This document shows positions 23,211 to 34,836 of a stretch of DNA of 64,000 nt, piece by piece. This DNA is from Tragulus kanchil. Lineage: Eukaryota; Chordata; Mammalia; Artiodactyla; Tragulidae. The position numbers and the translations under genes are program-made. Numbering within the stretch: position 1 is the stretch's first letter; every line of letters starts with the position of its first letter. The stretch spans positions 158,425,501 through 158,489,500 of the forward strand of contig JAIOJX010000005.1 of assembly GCA_022376925.1 (NCBI GenBank), written 5' to 3'. The notes below the pieces were generated by a model, which was not told the DNA's origin, did no database searches, and saw only the letters and a list, made by a program, of their open reading frames with translations.

Positions 23211-23749
23211 ATTTATTGAAAGAAAGATATTTCATTTCCCCTGCCAAACAGCGAGTTCTTGGAGGACAGGGACTCTGACCTTTTTTATATTCTCAATTGT
23301 ACCCAGTATGGTGGTTTACGATGGTGTTAGATAAATATTTGTTCTCTACTAAGGTTAGTAGACAGAACATCCTAACCTACCATATTCCAAGGATTTCTAG
23401 ATATCCAGTAAATCTGAAACACCAAATTTCAACCTATTAAGTACAGCTTTTAAAAGTAAAAACTGATGTGTCACACATCACCATAATTGTCCACAAACTC
23501 TCTGTGTTATAGCTGTGCTCTAAAATAGATGGTTATAGCATTATAAAGCTTAACATATATGACAACAGCATTCTATCACCAAGGACTTACAGAAGAGTAA
23601 CAGAAACGACTTCCTCCTCCCTTCAGCTATCCTGTGCATACAGGTTGCAGTGTCATCTCAGTAACTGTCTAGAAACGTTCAAGGCCATTCAGTGACAAAG
23701 GCAGGGCTTAAGTGGAAGGTTCCTAAATCCAGGTGAAAATTCCCTAAAC
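23211..23749. other. Unique intronic DNA
   Basis: No recognised element. A short stretch with CCCAGTATGGTGGTTTACGA is unremarkable. Nothing resembling an exon on either strand. Confidence 0.5.
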
Positions 23750-23937
23750 CAGCAGTCCTCAGTTCTTGTTGTATATTAGAATTCTCTGAAGAATTAAAAA
23801 GAACAGATCACCAAGTCTCCCTCCAGACCAATTAAACTAGATTCAGGGAATGGTGCCGTAGATTCAGATTGTTTTAAAAATCCCCAGTGAATTCTAATTT
23901 ACACCCCGGGTGGAGAGCCGCCCTGACTGGTTCACAA
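23750..23937 (+). mobile_element. MER5-type hAT fossil
   Basis: CCAGCAGTCCTCAGTTCTTG, TTAGAATTCTCTGAAGAATT, CCAGACCAATTAAACTAGAT and AATCCCCAGTGAATTCTAAT reproduce MER5A-like text in order. Confidence 0.75.
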
Positions 23938-24163
23938 CCTCAGGAACCTTGACAGTTAACACAAAAGGCATTCTTACCAGAAAACTAAGCTCAGCGGAAG
24001 GCTTAGACCTACTCTCTACCCTGCTGACTTGGGCCTATATGTTAACACTTAATCTTGAATTAACCTTGAATTAAAGGAGCTGATATCCTTTTTCTGGGAG
24101 AGGCATTACAAAGAAACTCCTGATTCTTAGGCTGCTTTCTCTACCAAGACACAGGATCTGGGC

Positions 24164-24169
24164 ACTTAC
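24164..24169 (-). other. ZFAND3: Splice donor of the ZFAND3 exon
   Basis: On the minus strand the exon ends GAGGAGT and the intron begins GTAAGT, a consensus 5' splice site. The last exon base T starts a codon completed in the next exon, consistent with Cys after SKEE in the human protein. Confidence 0.9.
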
Positions 24170-24352
24170 ACTCCTCTTTACTTGGTGAAGTTACATTCAG
24201 TTCTGTCGGAAGCGGTGGCTGGCTAGGACTAAGAGTTGGTGTGGTTATCGAGGTATTGTTGTTGTCACTGGTGGTCTCTTCGGAAAACAAATCTGATTGG
24301 CTGTTACTTGTAGTTGGAGCGGAATCATCGTCTGGTTGTTTCTTTTGAAAAT
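24170..24352 (-). CDS. ZFAND3: ZFAND3 internal coding exon (single exon of a split gene)
   Basis: Read on the minus strand, this 183-bp exon gives 60 complete codons plus split codons at both ends (phase 1 at each). The peptide begins (D)FQKKQPDDDSAPTTSNSQ, continues through an acidic Ser/Thr/Asn-rich stretch containing SDLFSEETTSDNNN, then a Pro-rich SPSQPPLPTELNV, and ends TSPSKEE followed by a split Cys codon. I recognise this as the linker just after the N-terminal A20-like zinc finger of ZFAND3, a protein of about 227 residues with a C-terminal AN1 finger. From memory the human protein differs here only at about two positions. The low-complexity composition suggests a disordered linker, and no zinc ligands lie in this exon. 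An acceptor AG with a pyrimidine tract and a GTAAGT donor flank it. The frame is open, and the exon lies in one of the few long stretches without a tandem duplication. No other exon of the gene was found. The exon number (probably 3) is from memory. Confidence 0.95.
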
Positions 24353-24374
24353 CTTGAAGAGAAAGAGTGAGAAA
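24353..24374 (-). other. ZFAND3: Splice acceptor of the ZFAND3 exon
   Basis: On the minus strand the sequence entering the exon is a pyrimidine tract, TTCTCACTCTTTCTCTTC, followed by AAG. The AG is at 24354-24353. It splits the Asp codon as G|AT, which fits the expected DFQKKQ peptide. Confidence 0.9.
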
Positions 24375-24477
24375 ACAAGTTTAAATAAGCAGTTCACAAT
24401 CACCTTGGACATGACTAAAATACTGGTCAAAACCTTAGAAAATGGTGGACAGCAAGTGAGTTAAAGACTTCCACGGG

Positions 24478-24829
24478 GGCTTCCCTGGTAGCTCAGTGGT
24501 AAAGAGTTTGCCTGTTAATGCAGTAGACACAGGTTTGATCCCTGATCCGGGAAGATCCCACATGCTGCGGAGCAACTAAGCCTGTGGAACCACAACTATG
24601 GAGCCTGTGCTCTAGAGCCTTGAAGCTGCAACTACTGAGCCCATCTGCTGCAGCTACTGAAGCCTGTGCATCCTAGAGTTCAAGTTCCACAACTAGAAAA
24701 GTCACCAGAACAAGAAACCTGTTCACCTCAACTAGAGAGTAGCCCCCACTCCTTGCAACTAGAAAAGAGCCTGCAGCAGCAGTGAGAACCCAGAATAGTC
24801 AAAAATAAATAAATTAAAAAAAAAAAAAA
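24478..24829 (+). mobile_element. tRNA-derived SINE (CHR/Bov-type), full length
   Basis: GGCTTCCCTGGTAGCTCAGT head, GGTTTGATCCCTGATCCGGG B-box region, AACTACTGAGCCCAT monomers, GAGTAGCCCCCACTCC and an A-rich tail of at least 13 A. It begins 125 bp upstream of the ZFAND3 acceptor in the sense of the gene and is antisense to it. Target-site duplication not clear. Confidence 0.88.
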
Positions 24830-25084
24830 GAATTCCCATGGTTCTTACATTGTTCAGATGGTATAACACTGAAATATAAAGCAACTCAATCTATATGTTC
24901 CTAATAACAAAGTCGCAAAATATATAAAGCAAAGATGATTGTATCTATGGGAAACGGATTATTAGATAATGAATTATTTTCAAGGACATATGGAGTATTT
25001 ATAAAAACTGACTAAAACCTGGGTAAATCTTGACCATACATTAGGTTTTAAAGTGTCAACAGATTCCAAAGAATTAGTAAGAAA

Positions 25085-25446
25085 TAAGCACTGAACAAGT
25101 CAGTAAATAACATAATACGACTATACTGCATAAACCTTAAAAACAGGCAAAACAAATCATATTGTTTAGGAATATGTATCTCTAAGCCACTAAAAAAATC
25201 AACACAATTCAGGACAGTGGTTACCTCCGAGACTGAGGGGAGGGGGGACATGAAGTGAGAGCTAGGTAGAAATATTCAAAATTACAGGCAATGTCCATTG
25301 GCAGAGAATAGATTACGATGGTATATTCATTCATATGATGGCATAATGTATGGCAGTTAAAATATTAATAAATGAACAGAGCTGTAAGTACAGCAGAAAA
25401 ACCTCAAAAACAATGTTGACAGAAAAAAGCAAGCTCCAGTAAAGAT
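25085..25446 (+). mobile_element. L1 3'-end fragments
   Basis: GACAGTGGTTACCTCCGAGA and GGGGAGGGGGGACATG resemble L1M 3' UTR text. GGTATATTCATTCATATGAT and AAAAACCTCAAAAACAATGT resemble the nearby conserved L1 tail. The order suggests two overlapping old L1 pieces in the same orientation, continuing after the SINE at 25447-25676. Confidence 0.5.
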
Positions 25447-25676
25447 ACGTATGTCTGCTGTGCAGTGCTCAGCCATGTCTGACTCTGTGCAGCCCTATGG
25501 ACTGTAGCCCACCAGGCTCCTCCGCCCATGGGGCTCCCCACGCAAGAATACTGGAGTGGACTGCCATTTCCTCCTCCAGGGGATCTTCCTGAGCTAGGAA
25601 TCTAACTCATGTCTCTTGCATCTCCTGCGTTGGGAGGCGAGGGTTCTTTACTACCAGTGCCATCTGGGAAGCCCAT
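25447..25676 (-). mobile_element. Bov-tA SINE
   Basis: Reverse-oriented, essentially full-length: CAGTGCTCAGCCATGTCTGA, GGACTGTAGCCCACCAGGCT, AAGAATACTGGAGTGGACTG, CCAGGGGATCTTCCTGAG, and a terminal CATCTGGGAAGCCC. Confidence 0.9.
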
Positions 25677-25860
25677 ATGTTTGTATTTATATAAAAATTT
25701 AAAATGGTAAAAAAAGTACCATTTATGGGTACATAATTATAAAATCCTATGTGGAAATGATACATGAAAGGTTAAGATAATAGTTATTTGGGGGTGGGAA
25801 GGAGGGAAAAAGATTTTCAATTCTATCTCATTTATTTCTTAAAGCCAGTAGTTAAGTATG
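25677..25860 (+). mobile_element. L1 3'-end fragment, continued
   Basis: GTTTGTATTTATATAAAAAT continues the interrupted L1 text (cf. TTCCATTTATATAAAA). It ends near TTTGGGGGTGGGAAGGAGGG, typical of L1 tails. Confidence 0.45.
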
Positions 25861-26079
25861 TGACTGTTTAATGTATTATGTTTAGGCTCTGCATGCTTCA
25901 TTTAAAAAAAATCTTAAGCTAGTCTATGAAGTACAGATGACACTTCTCTGTACCCGTTCAGAGGAGGAACAGATGATCTTGACCACTCCGTTTCACCCTG
26001 TCTTTTGAACCAGAGAAATGGCTGCTGTTATGCTCTACATCCTCTTCAGAGTCGTTATTTTGACATATTCTGTGCATAA

Positions 26080-26325
26080 GAATAGCTAGCATTTATGTTG
26101 CATTTACCACATACCAGGCACTGAACTAAATGTTTTATGTATTAAAACATTTACTTTAATCCTCCGAATAACCCTATCAAGGGAGGTATAAATTACCACC
26201 ACTTTACTGAAGAAACTGAGGTTCAGAAAAGTTAGGTAATTTGTTCCAAGTTAATAGCCAGTAAATAGGAGAACCAGGATCTAAACACAGGTTCATCTGA
26301 CATGAAAATTCATGGTCTTCAGTTC
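26080..26325 (-). mobile_element. MIR SINE fossil
   Basis: Reverse-oriented: TACCAGGCACTGAACTAAAT, TGAAGAAACTGAGGTTCAGA and AGAACCAGGATCTAAACACA in the expected MIR order. One of the better preserved MIRs here. Confidence 0.85.
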
Positions 26326-26550
26326 CAGCCACAGGCACAGACTGGTGTGCACTAGACTGGTCCAACAGAAAGGCCTCCAGGGCAAGGCCCACCCATTTAC
26401 AGCACCAGTGGCGAATGCCATGACGGGCTGAGCCCAAGAATCACTAGCCGCTGTGCTCATCAGTGATCTAAAGCCTCGACTGCTTCTCTGTATTCATTTC
26501 TCCTAGCCACTTTCTTACTCTTCAGTTTTAACATTTTAAAATGGCTTATT

Positions 26551-26871
26551 GGGCTTCCCCTGGTGGTCCAGTGGGTAAGGACACTGCCTTGCAGTGCAAA
26601 GGGCGCTGGTTCGATCCCTGGCCTGGGAAGATCCCACGTGCCGCGGAGCGGCTGGCCTGATGTGTCCAATTACCGAGCCGGAGCTCTGGCGCGCATGCAC
26701 CCAGAGCTGGCGCTCTGCGACGACAGACGCCACCGCAATGGGAGGCCCACAGGAGCCAAAGAACAAAGACAGATGAAAACAGAGAAATGAAAGACCAATA
26801 GAGGTGGCCGGCCCGCTCCCCTCCCTCCCCAATCCGACCCCCGCCCAAAATAAATAAATTTTAAAAAATAA
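26551..26871 (+). mobile_element. Young tRNA-derived SINE with C-rich 3' module
   Basis: Full-length, CpG-rich: B box GGTTCGATCCC, GTGCCGCGGAGCGGCTGG and the C-rich module with GCCCGCTCCCCTCCCTCC. A perfect 14-bp target-site duplication, TAAAATGGCTTATT, lies at 26537-26550 and 26872-26885. In the upstream ZFAND3 intron, antisense to the gene. Confidence 0.93.
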
Positions 26872-26885
26872 TAAAATGGCTTATT

Positions 26886-28023
26886 ATCCCAATGTTAGTT
26901 GTACAGCACTTTATGAGAAAAAGGTACTACAAAAGTGGAATTAAAATATTGTAAATGATGGTTTTTAATATCATGTCATCTCATTAGCCCTCCTATACCA
27001 ATAATCATTGTGCCCCTCCTATAGTCACTTCTCTACAATTTAACTAGAAAGATTATAAGGCTCTAAAAGAAATGAAACTGAGTTATCACGGTACCATTTA
27101 ACACTGTCCCCAGTGCCTCAACACAGACACACATAAAGAATCACTCACTGAGGCACAATAACTCCTGGAGATTAAATCGTGTTGGTGTCTAAAGACAATT
27201 ACCATGTCCCACCTATGCCATCTCCAGCCCATGTTTGCCATGTTTCTTGATGTTCAGATACTTCTCTTTAAGTTTTCTTTTGACAATCTGTAACTGACAT
27301 AGTGTGCCTTCTTTTGACCTATCCTTCCACTGATGTCTTGTTCTGCATCACCATAGGAGAATGGTGTGGGGGAAAAAAAAATCACAGTGCTAACAATATT
27401 CTTTACAAACCAAACTGCTGCAAACAAGAGGACTAGTAGAAGCTTTATACACTCTCAATTCACTAAAGAAACCAGAAATAACAGAATTTTACAACCAGAA
27501 TTAACTTCAAAGATCTAGCTCAAGCCTTCCATTTTACAGATAAAGCTAGAGCTAAGAAAGTTAATGTAACTCACCAAAAGAAATTATAAGAATTTTCTAA
27601 CACTTAGGCCAAAGTTAGCAGTTTATAACAATACAAAAGATTTAAAGTCGGACCTGGAATCAAATTCTGACTTTACATATGACTAAAAGCAAACTTTTAG
27701 TTATACACAGGTATAAACTTGGTCTTGAATAAAGTTTTTCCAAAACAAACTATTTGGAATACCTAAGTTAAAATCTTTGAAGTTTAAAGGGATTGCTGTT
27801 GAAAGTGAACAGAAGCTAAGATTTTGGCAGTTTACCTAATTATCAACTTAGGGTAAAAACAATTTCTCAACAAAGGAACTGTTAGAACCTGGGGTATCCA
27901 GAAATGAGACGGCTCCACAAGCAAGAAAAACCGACCTAATGCTTCCAATTGAGCCAAAATGATGAGTAAAGAAGTCCCTGGGGCTGGTTACAAACATATT
28001 CACTAAACTTATTTTTTTTTTCC
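26886..28023. other. Mostly unique intronic DNA
   Basis: A weak MIR-like piece, reverse-oriented, may lie at 27500-27570 (CCATTTTACAGATAAAGCTA). Nothing else recognised. Confidence 0.45.
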
Positions 28024-30228
28024 ATTATTTTCAGAATGATTTTTCTCACAGGTCAATCTTCTTACTGCAAAGTGCACCTGAAAAGACTGGGAGCACAAAG
28101 AAAGCACACCGTCCTGCTCTGCTGACAAACTCTCTTACCTAGGCAGCCTTAACGGGGCTATACCTTATCCAGTCATTACTCAAAAATGTAGCTCATTATC
28201 TCTTACATGTAACTAAGTACAACTAGTACACTTAGCTAGATATCTAGTAACTAAGTACACCAGAATATCTGGTAATGGCTAGATTACCAGTAATGGAAAT
28301 CATTACTCTCAGACGTAAAACTAGAAACTTGGCAAAATGTTTAGCTCACTTAAACTCCCATTCTGTTTCCAGATTATGGCCATAAATATGCCTTTTTGAA
28401 TAATTTCTTCAAGGAAGAAAATATATAAAAGTGATTTGGAAAAGATCTGATTAAACTTTTCCTTTGAGAACTAATTATTTTTTAAAAAACCCTCCTTGGT
28501 AACCTACTTTTTGCTCTTCATAATATATCCTATTGTTTCTTTGTCACTTATTGATCTCTGTGATCACTAACAGCCACAAAGAATGTCCATTTATAATACA
28601 GAAATCAAATCAATTCACTTTTGTTATACATTTGCAATTACCAGTTTTTCACATTATAAGCAAGATTTCATCAAACTTCCTCAGGTTATACTGTTAGAAG
28701 CACATCAATTAAGTAAAAGAGGATGCACATTTTTCAAGCACATGGCACACACGGTCACATTTTCTTGGCACACACTATGATTCCTCATAGCACAGACTTA
28801 CTATGGTGCGTAAGAATTGTCTGTTCACTTGCCAGTCTCCCACATTACACAGGCCTGGTTTGACAAAACAGTGCTTCACAAATGTGAACTGGATGAGTAA
28901 GTGACCAAATGTCTTTCAGCAGAAAGCCTATCACTGGATTACATTTCAAATTATTTTATCCATTGTTATCTTAAATCCTTCAAAATCTATTCTGTGTGCC
29001 TCTAAGGGCAGTCCTAAGCATCATCTGGTTTAGCATTTCTAAAAGCAGCGCTGTGAATTTCTATTTTCATAATCAATAAGGAGAGGGAGAAATTCAACTG
29101 CATTTGTGCTAACTTACATTAAATTATTTTCAGAATGATTTTCTCACAGGTCAATCTTCTTACTGCAAAGTGCACCTGAAAAGACTGGGAGCACAAAGAA
29201 AGCACACCGTCCTGCTCTGCTGACAAACTCTCTTACCTAGGCAGCCTTAACGGGGCTATACCTTATCCAGTCATTACTCAAAAATGTAGCTCATTATCTC
29301 TTACATGTAACTAAGTACAACTAGTACACTTAGCTAGATATCTAGTAACTAAGTACACCAGAATATCTGGTAATGGCTAGATTACCAGTAATGGAAATCA
29401 TTACTCTCAGACGTAAAACTAGAAACTTGGCAAAATGTTTAGCTCACTTAAACTCCCATTCTGTTTCCAGATTATGGCCATAAATATGCCTTTTTGAATA
29501 ATTTCTTCAAGGAAGAAAATATATAAAAGTGATTTGGAAAAGATCTGATTAAACTTTTCCTTTGAGAACTAATTATTTTTTAAAAAACCCTCCTTGGTAA
29601 CCTACTTTTTGCTCTTCATAATATATCCTATTGTTTCTTTGTCACTTATTGATCTCTGTGATCACTAACAGCCACAAAGAATGTCCATTTATAATACAGA
29701 AATCAAATCAATTCACTTTTGTTATACATTTGCAATTACCAGTTTTTCACATTATAAGCAAGATTTCATCAAACTTCCTCAGGTTATACTGTTAGAAGCA
29801 CATCAATTAAGTAAAAGAGGATGCACATTTTTCAAGCACATGGCACACACGGTCACATTTTCTTGGCACACACTATGATTCCTCATAGCACAGACTTACT
29901 ATGGTGCGTAAGAATTGTCTGTTCACTTGCCAGTCTCCCACATTACACAGGCCTGGTTTGACAAAACAGTGCTTCACAAATGTGAACTGGATGAGTAAGT
30001 GACCAAATGTCTTTCAGCAGAAAGCCTATCACTGGATTACATTTCAAATTATTTTATCCATTGTTATCTTAAATCCTTCAAAATCTATTCTGTGTGCCTC
30101 TAAGGGCAGTCCTAAGCATCATCTGGTTTAGCATTTCTAAAAGACGAAGCGCTGTGAATTTCTATTTTCATAATCAATAAGGAGAGGGGAGAAATTCAAC
30201 TGCATTTGTGCTAACTCATACATTAAAT
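28024..30228. repeat. Tandem duplication D7 (unit about 1.1 kb)
   Basis: Copy 1 is 28024-29125 and copy 2 is 29123-30228, shift 1098-1103, sharing three bases at the seam. Differences cluster near the distal end of each copy: AAAAGCAGCGC/AAAAGACGAAGCGC, GAGAGGGAG/GAGAGGGGAG and AACTTACATT/AACTCATACATT. The unit is unique intronic sequence. Confidence 0.95.
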
Positions 30229-30325
30229 CTATCTGGCCACTAATAAGGTTTCTATATCATTATTAAAGTTACTAAAGCTGAATATAAAGGAAATTAAACT
30301 AGAGATGAAAGAGGAACTAAGAATT

Positions 30326-30540
30326 AAGTGCCTACTATGAATAAGACACTCTGCCAGAGGCCTTACACTCATTTTCTCATTTAATTCTCAAAATAAACTC
30401 GGTGGTCCACAGCCTCTCCACGTTTCAGCGGGGGCGCAGGGCATGGCGAGACAGGGCAGCCCGCCCTCTCCTAACACAGGCTGAGCGAGGGCGTGAGACC
30501 CAATTTCATGTAACTCTGGCATCCAAACTGCCACTACAGC
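30326..30540 (-). mobile_element. MIR SINE fossil
   Basis: AAGTGCCTACTATGAATAAG, then TCATTTTCTCATTTAATTCT, fit a reverse-oriented MIR (cf. GTGCCTACTATGTGCCAGGC). The downstream part is weak and locally GC-rich. Confidence 0.55.
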
Positions 30541-31539
30541 ATGCATCACAGAAGCAACCTTGGGTCTAGTACAAACTAGGGTGACTTTTTCCAGTCCCCA
30601 CATTTCCATTCCCAGGCTCCAAACCCCGTCCAACTCTGCATCCTAGATGACAACTCCATGTTGCCACTGGGGCTTTAATCTGGCATTTCACACAATAAAA
30701 GGCTTTATGTTTCAAGTAGTCAATTAAAGTAGAACTGAAATGTTAAAAATAAAAATTCAATTCCGGTATTTCCAAAGTCTGGTTCATGCAAAGGAATTGT
30801 ATAATAACAAGGCCTTCTCTAACAAAACAGGGTCCTTTCTCCTCTTTTCTTCATCCCTTCTTCTAGTTTATCTCCACAATACGCTACAGCTTCCACTCAT
30901 AAGCACACTTCTAGATTTTCAAAGCCTCACATTCCCAATCCAAGCACAAATGTTAGATATCATATTTTATAAACCTACAAAGTCATTAGAAGTAGTCAAC
31001 CAATTCACAAGCCAGAGTTCCAACCTTCTAATTAAAATCTTAATAAAACTCTAGTATTTAAATGGTAATCTGGGTTAACTGTCTCAGCAAAAAGTCAAAC
31101 TGATTTAACCAAGAATGAACAAGAGCCAAAGGACAAACTGATTCCCATTAATATCTCAAAATTCAGTCATCTTAGATTCTAGCTTATGGGGAAAACTGTG
31201 ATCCACTCAACGTGGCTTGGTTCATTTAAACTTTCTTACATGAGTCCCTTCTCATTTAAACCTTCTTTCGTAAGTCCCCTCTCCTTGCTTCTTTAAAAAA
31301 CAAAACCAAAACCTTTAACAAAACTAGATTCTCTCTCATGATGATTCCTTTTCTTTAAAATCTAGACTCTTTTCATTGATTGATACTGTTTTAATACTGC
31401 CTGATACTTTCAATCAAGTTCTGAAAACTTAAATAATTATATACACACAACATATACATCTCCTGCTAAAGACAAATGACTCCTGCCCTGTGTTCCCTAT
31501 CTGTGCCCACAAGTCTGTCCACTTTAAGGTATCACCTCA
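30541..31539. other. Unique intronic DNA
   Basis: No recognised element. A plus-strand frame of 104 codons at 30740-31054 has no similarity I know, and its AT-rich codons look like chance. Confidence 0.45.
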
Positions 31540-31908
31540 GAAATTAAGATGTACCTTGTCTTCGTCCTTTTCCCCATCTCAGAGGATGCGACCAATATTC
31601 TCCTAGAGGCTAAAGTCAAAAACCTGGGGAATACCTCAGACTCCATGTGCCCCCTTCTCTTCATTCTATATCTCAAAAATCACCAAGCCTCGTCTTTACC
31701 ACTCCTAAGGATCTCCGGAGTCTATCCACTTCTCATTACCACTCTAGTCTAAGCCATCATCATCTGTCAAGATTCCTTCACTAGCGTTCTGATTTCTTTG
31801 CATCCTATCCTCTCTTGGCCCACACTCCAATCCATTGTATACAAAGCAATCAGAGTGATATGAAACAGTCATTTTTCTCCCTAAACCCTTGAATGACCTT
31901 CCATTCCC
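31540..31908 (+). mobile_element. L2 (CR1-like LINE) ORF2 fossil
   Basis: CTCATTACCACTCTAGTCTA, AGCCATCATCATCTGTCAAG and CCATTGTATACAAAGCAATC follow the L2 text that encodes LVQATIIS...LDYCNSLL and LQSILHTAARV. AACCTGGGGAATACCTCAGA also fits. Stops interrupt the frame. A Bov-tA inserted at 31909 cuts it, and it probably continues a little beyond 32090. Confidence 0.7.
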
Positions 31909-32090
31909 TAGGGGCTCAGTCAGTAAAGAATCCACCTGCAATGCAGGAAACGTGGGTTCAACTCCTGGGTCAGGAAGATGCCCTGGGGAAAGAAATGGCA
32001 ACTCACTCCAGTACTGTTGCCTGGGAGATCCCATGGACAGAGAAGCCTGGAAGGCTAAGAGCTGGACACAACTTAGTGACTAAGCCATCA
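31909..32090 (+). mobile_element. Bov-tA SINE inserted into L2
   Basis: GGGGCTCAGTCAGTAAAGAA, TGCAATGCAGGAAACGTGGG, AAATGGCAACTCACTCCAGT, GATCCCATGGACAGAGAAGC and ACAACTTAGTGACTAAGCC are sense Bov-tA text. Confidence 0.88.
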
Positions 32091-32573
32091 CCCCATTCCT
32101 AAGCTTGCCTTGCAAGTTAGTCTTTCCATGAACTGGCTTCTGGCCATCTTTTTGGAGAGTTCTGGGATTTTTTTTGAACCTTATTCTTTTTCTCAATGGG
32201 GAGTCTTTTGATCAAGGCATGTGAGACTCTCTTTATCTTGCTATTCACCTTGGCAACTCACATTCATTTTGAACCTTAATATAAACACTCTTTACTCAGG
32301 ATGGCCCTTAAGATCACCCATAGAAGATACTCAATAGACGTTTTTCGGATGAATGAATGAATATCTTATTCACTGTACACCACAGTCCATAGCAAAATGC
32401 CCATCACATAAAGCACAATACACATTTGTTGAATTTAACTTACTTAATAATACTGGTGAACACACTAAGTTTAAAAAACTCATTCTCTCAGACACTAACA
32501 GACTTCAAACTGCTATAAAATTTATTCCCAGGATATAAGAATATGTCTATATACAGTAGAAATACCAAGCACG
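32091..32573. other. L2 remainder and unique intronic DNA
   Basis: The first stretch after the SINE may be decayed L2. From about 32150 I recognise nothing. Confidence 0.4.
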
Positions 32574-34836
32574 CTTGTCAATAAGCAGATGTGTGAATTT
32601 TACAAACTACCCCTGCACATATAAAATATTTCTTCCTTACTACAGGTAACTGGTTCTGAGAGAACTCAAAAGGACTGCTTAGATTCAAACCACAAGGCTG
32701 CAAGCTTTTATTTCAGAATACCAGAAATACCATTACACTGGTTCCCCAAAGTATGTCTTGCAAAAGTAGCCAGCAGATAACATATAAGGTGACAAGCTTC
32801 AGAGCAAAACTCTTATCAGTAATTACACTTATTTTATAATCTGATTTATCACTCAAATTATACAGTCCCTAAATTCTTCACACCTATAGCGCCTACTGCT
32901 CAGAAGTGTGAACTAGCAAAAAGAAAAGTCATCTGGAAGAAGGCTTGTTTCCTATGCAACATTTATTGAGCACACAACACAGTTTTCCCAGCAATAGTGT
33001 CTCATATTCGTTTACAGGGCATAAATTAACATGTTAACATCACAGCAAATATCTAAAAATCCATTAGTACTACAATAACATAGTGCACATGAGACACATT
33101 TACCTCATTTTGGTCTAATGGTAAAAGTGTCAATTTTTTTTTTTTTAAAGCTGAAAGCTCAAGAAGTTTTCTTAATACTGTGGCATTAATTTATTTTCAA
33201 CAAAATGAGCATTTGATAATGTGTATGCTTATACATATATCGTATACATACAGCTCAACCATCAAAATAAACAACAGACTAGGCACAGTGTATAAATATT
33301 AGCCAAACCTGACAAAATAAAATTAGAACCAAAAGAAAAAGAAAAACTCTGGCCTATCTGTTTATAGCTGACCCTTAAAAACCTCCCTCAAACCCATAAC
33401 CCTACTGTCATTCATGAATCACTCCAATGGCACAGGCGTGGCATGAACATCCTGCTGGAGGGTAGAGCCTGCAAGATCCACCCACGCCCCAGGTTCAGAC
33501 CTACGGCTTCAAAAGCCCCAGAAAGACTTCAATGACAACAGAACAGAAACAGAAACATTTTGGGAATACACAACCAAAGGAAAATCCCCCTTTCTTAGAT
33601 CCTTGAGTATTTTTATAATTATATTCACAGTCTTCATGCTAGCAGCCCTTCATTTTACCGTGTAGAAGTGACAGGCGAAAAACAAAACAAAAAGTCCCTC
33701 CTTCCTTGTCAATAAGCAGATGTGTGAATTTTACAAACTACCCCTGCACATATAAAATATTTCTTCCTTACTACAGGTAACTGGTTCTGAGAGAACTCAA
33801 AAGGACTGCTTAGATTCAAACCACAAGGCTGCAAGCTTTTATTTCAGAATACCAGAAATACCATTACACTGGTTCCCCAAAGTATGTCTTGCAAAAGTAG
33901 CCAGCAGATAACATATAAGGTGACAAGCTTCAGAGCAAAACTCTTATCAGTAATTACACTTATTTTATAATCTGATTTATCACTCAAATTATACAGTCCC
34001 TAAATTCTTCACACCTATAGCGCCTACTGCTCAGAAGTGTGAACTAGCAAAAAGAAAAGTCATCTGGAAGAAGGCTTGTTTCCTATGCAACATTTATTGA
34101 GCACACAACACAGTTTTCCCAGCAATAGTGTCTCATATTCGTTTACAGGGCATAAATTAACATGTTAACATCACAGCAAATATCTAAAAATCCATTAGTA
34201 CTACAATAACATAGTGCACATGAGACACATTTACCTCATTTTGGTCTAATGGTAAAAGTGTCAATTTTTTTTTTTTTTAAAGCTGAAAGCTCAAGAAGTT
34301 TTCTTAATACTGTGGCATTAATTTATTTTCAACAAAATGAGCATTTGATAATGTGTATGCTTATACATATATCGTATACATACAGCTCAACCATCAAAAT
34401 AAACAACAGACTAGGCACAGTGTATAAATATTAGCCAAACCTGACAAAATAAAATTAGAACCAAAAGAAAAAGAAAAACTCTGGCCTATCTGTTTATAGC
34501 TGACCCTTAAAAACCTCCCTCAAACCCATAACCCTACTGTCATTCATGAATCACTCCAATGGCACAGGCGTGGCATGAACATCCTGCTGGAGGGTAGAGC
34601 CTGCAAGATCCACCCACGCCCCAGGTTCAGACCTACGGCTTCAAAAGCCCCAGAAAGACTTCAATGACAACAGAACAGAAACAGAAACATTTTGGGAATA
34701 CACAACCAAAGGAAAATCCCCCTTTCTTAGATCCTTGAGTATTTTTATAATTATATTCACAGTCTTCATGCTAGCAGCCCTTCATTTTACCGTGTAGAAG
34801 TGACAGGAGAAAAAGACAAAACAAAGTCCCTCCTTC
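32574..34836. repeat. Tandem duplication D8 (unit about 1.13 kb)
   Basis: Copy 1 is 32574-33704 and copy 2 is 33705-34836, shift 1131. The last 35 bases of copy 1 are corrupted: CAGGCGAAAAACAAAACAAA against CAGGAGAAAAAGACAAAACA in copy 2. The poly-T near 33134 and 34266 differs in length. Unique intronic sequence, no recognised repeat. Confidence 0.95.

Noticed and set aside
32574..34836. Conserved intronic element inferred from perfect conservation between two copies
   Set aside because: Identity reflects duplication D8, probably assembly, not evolutionary constraint.
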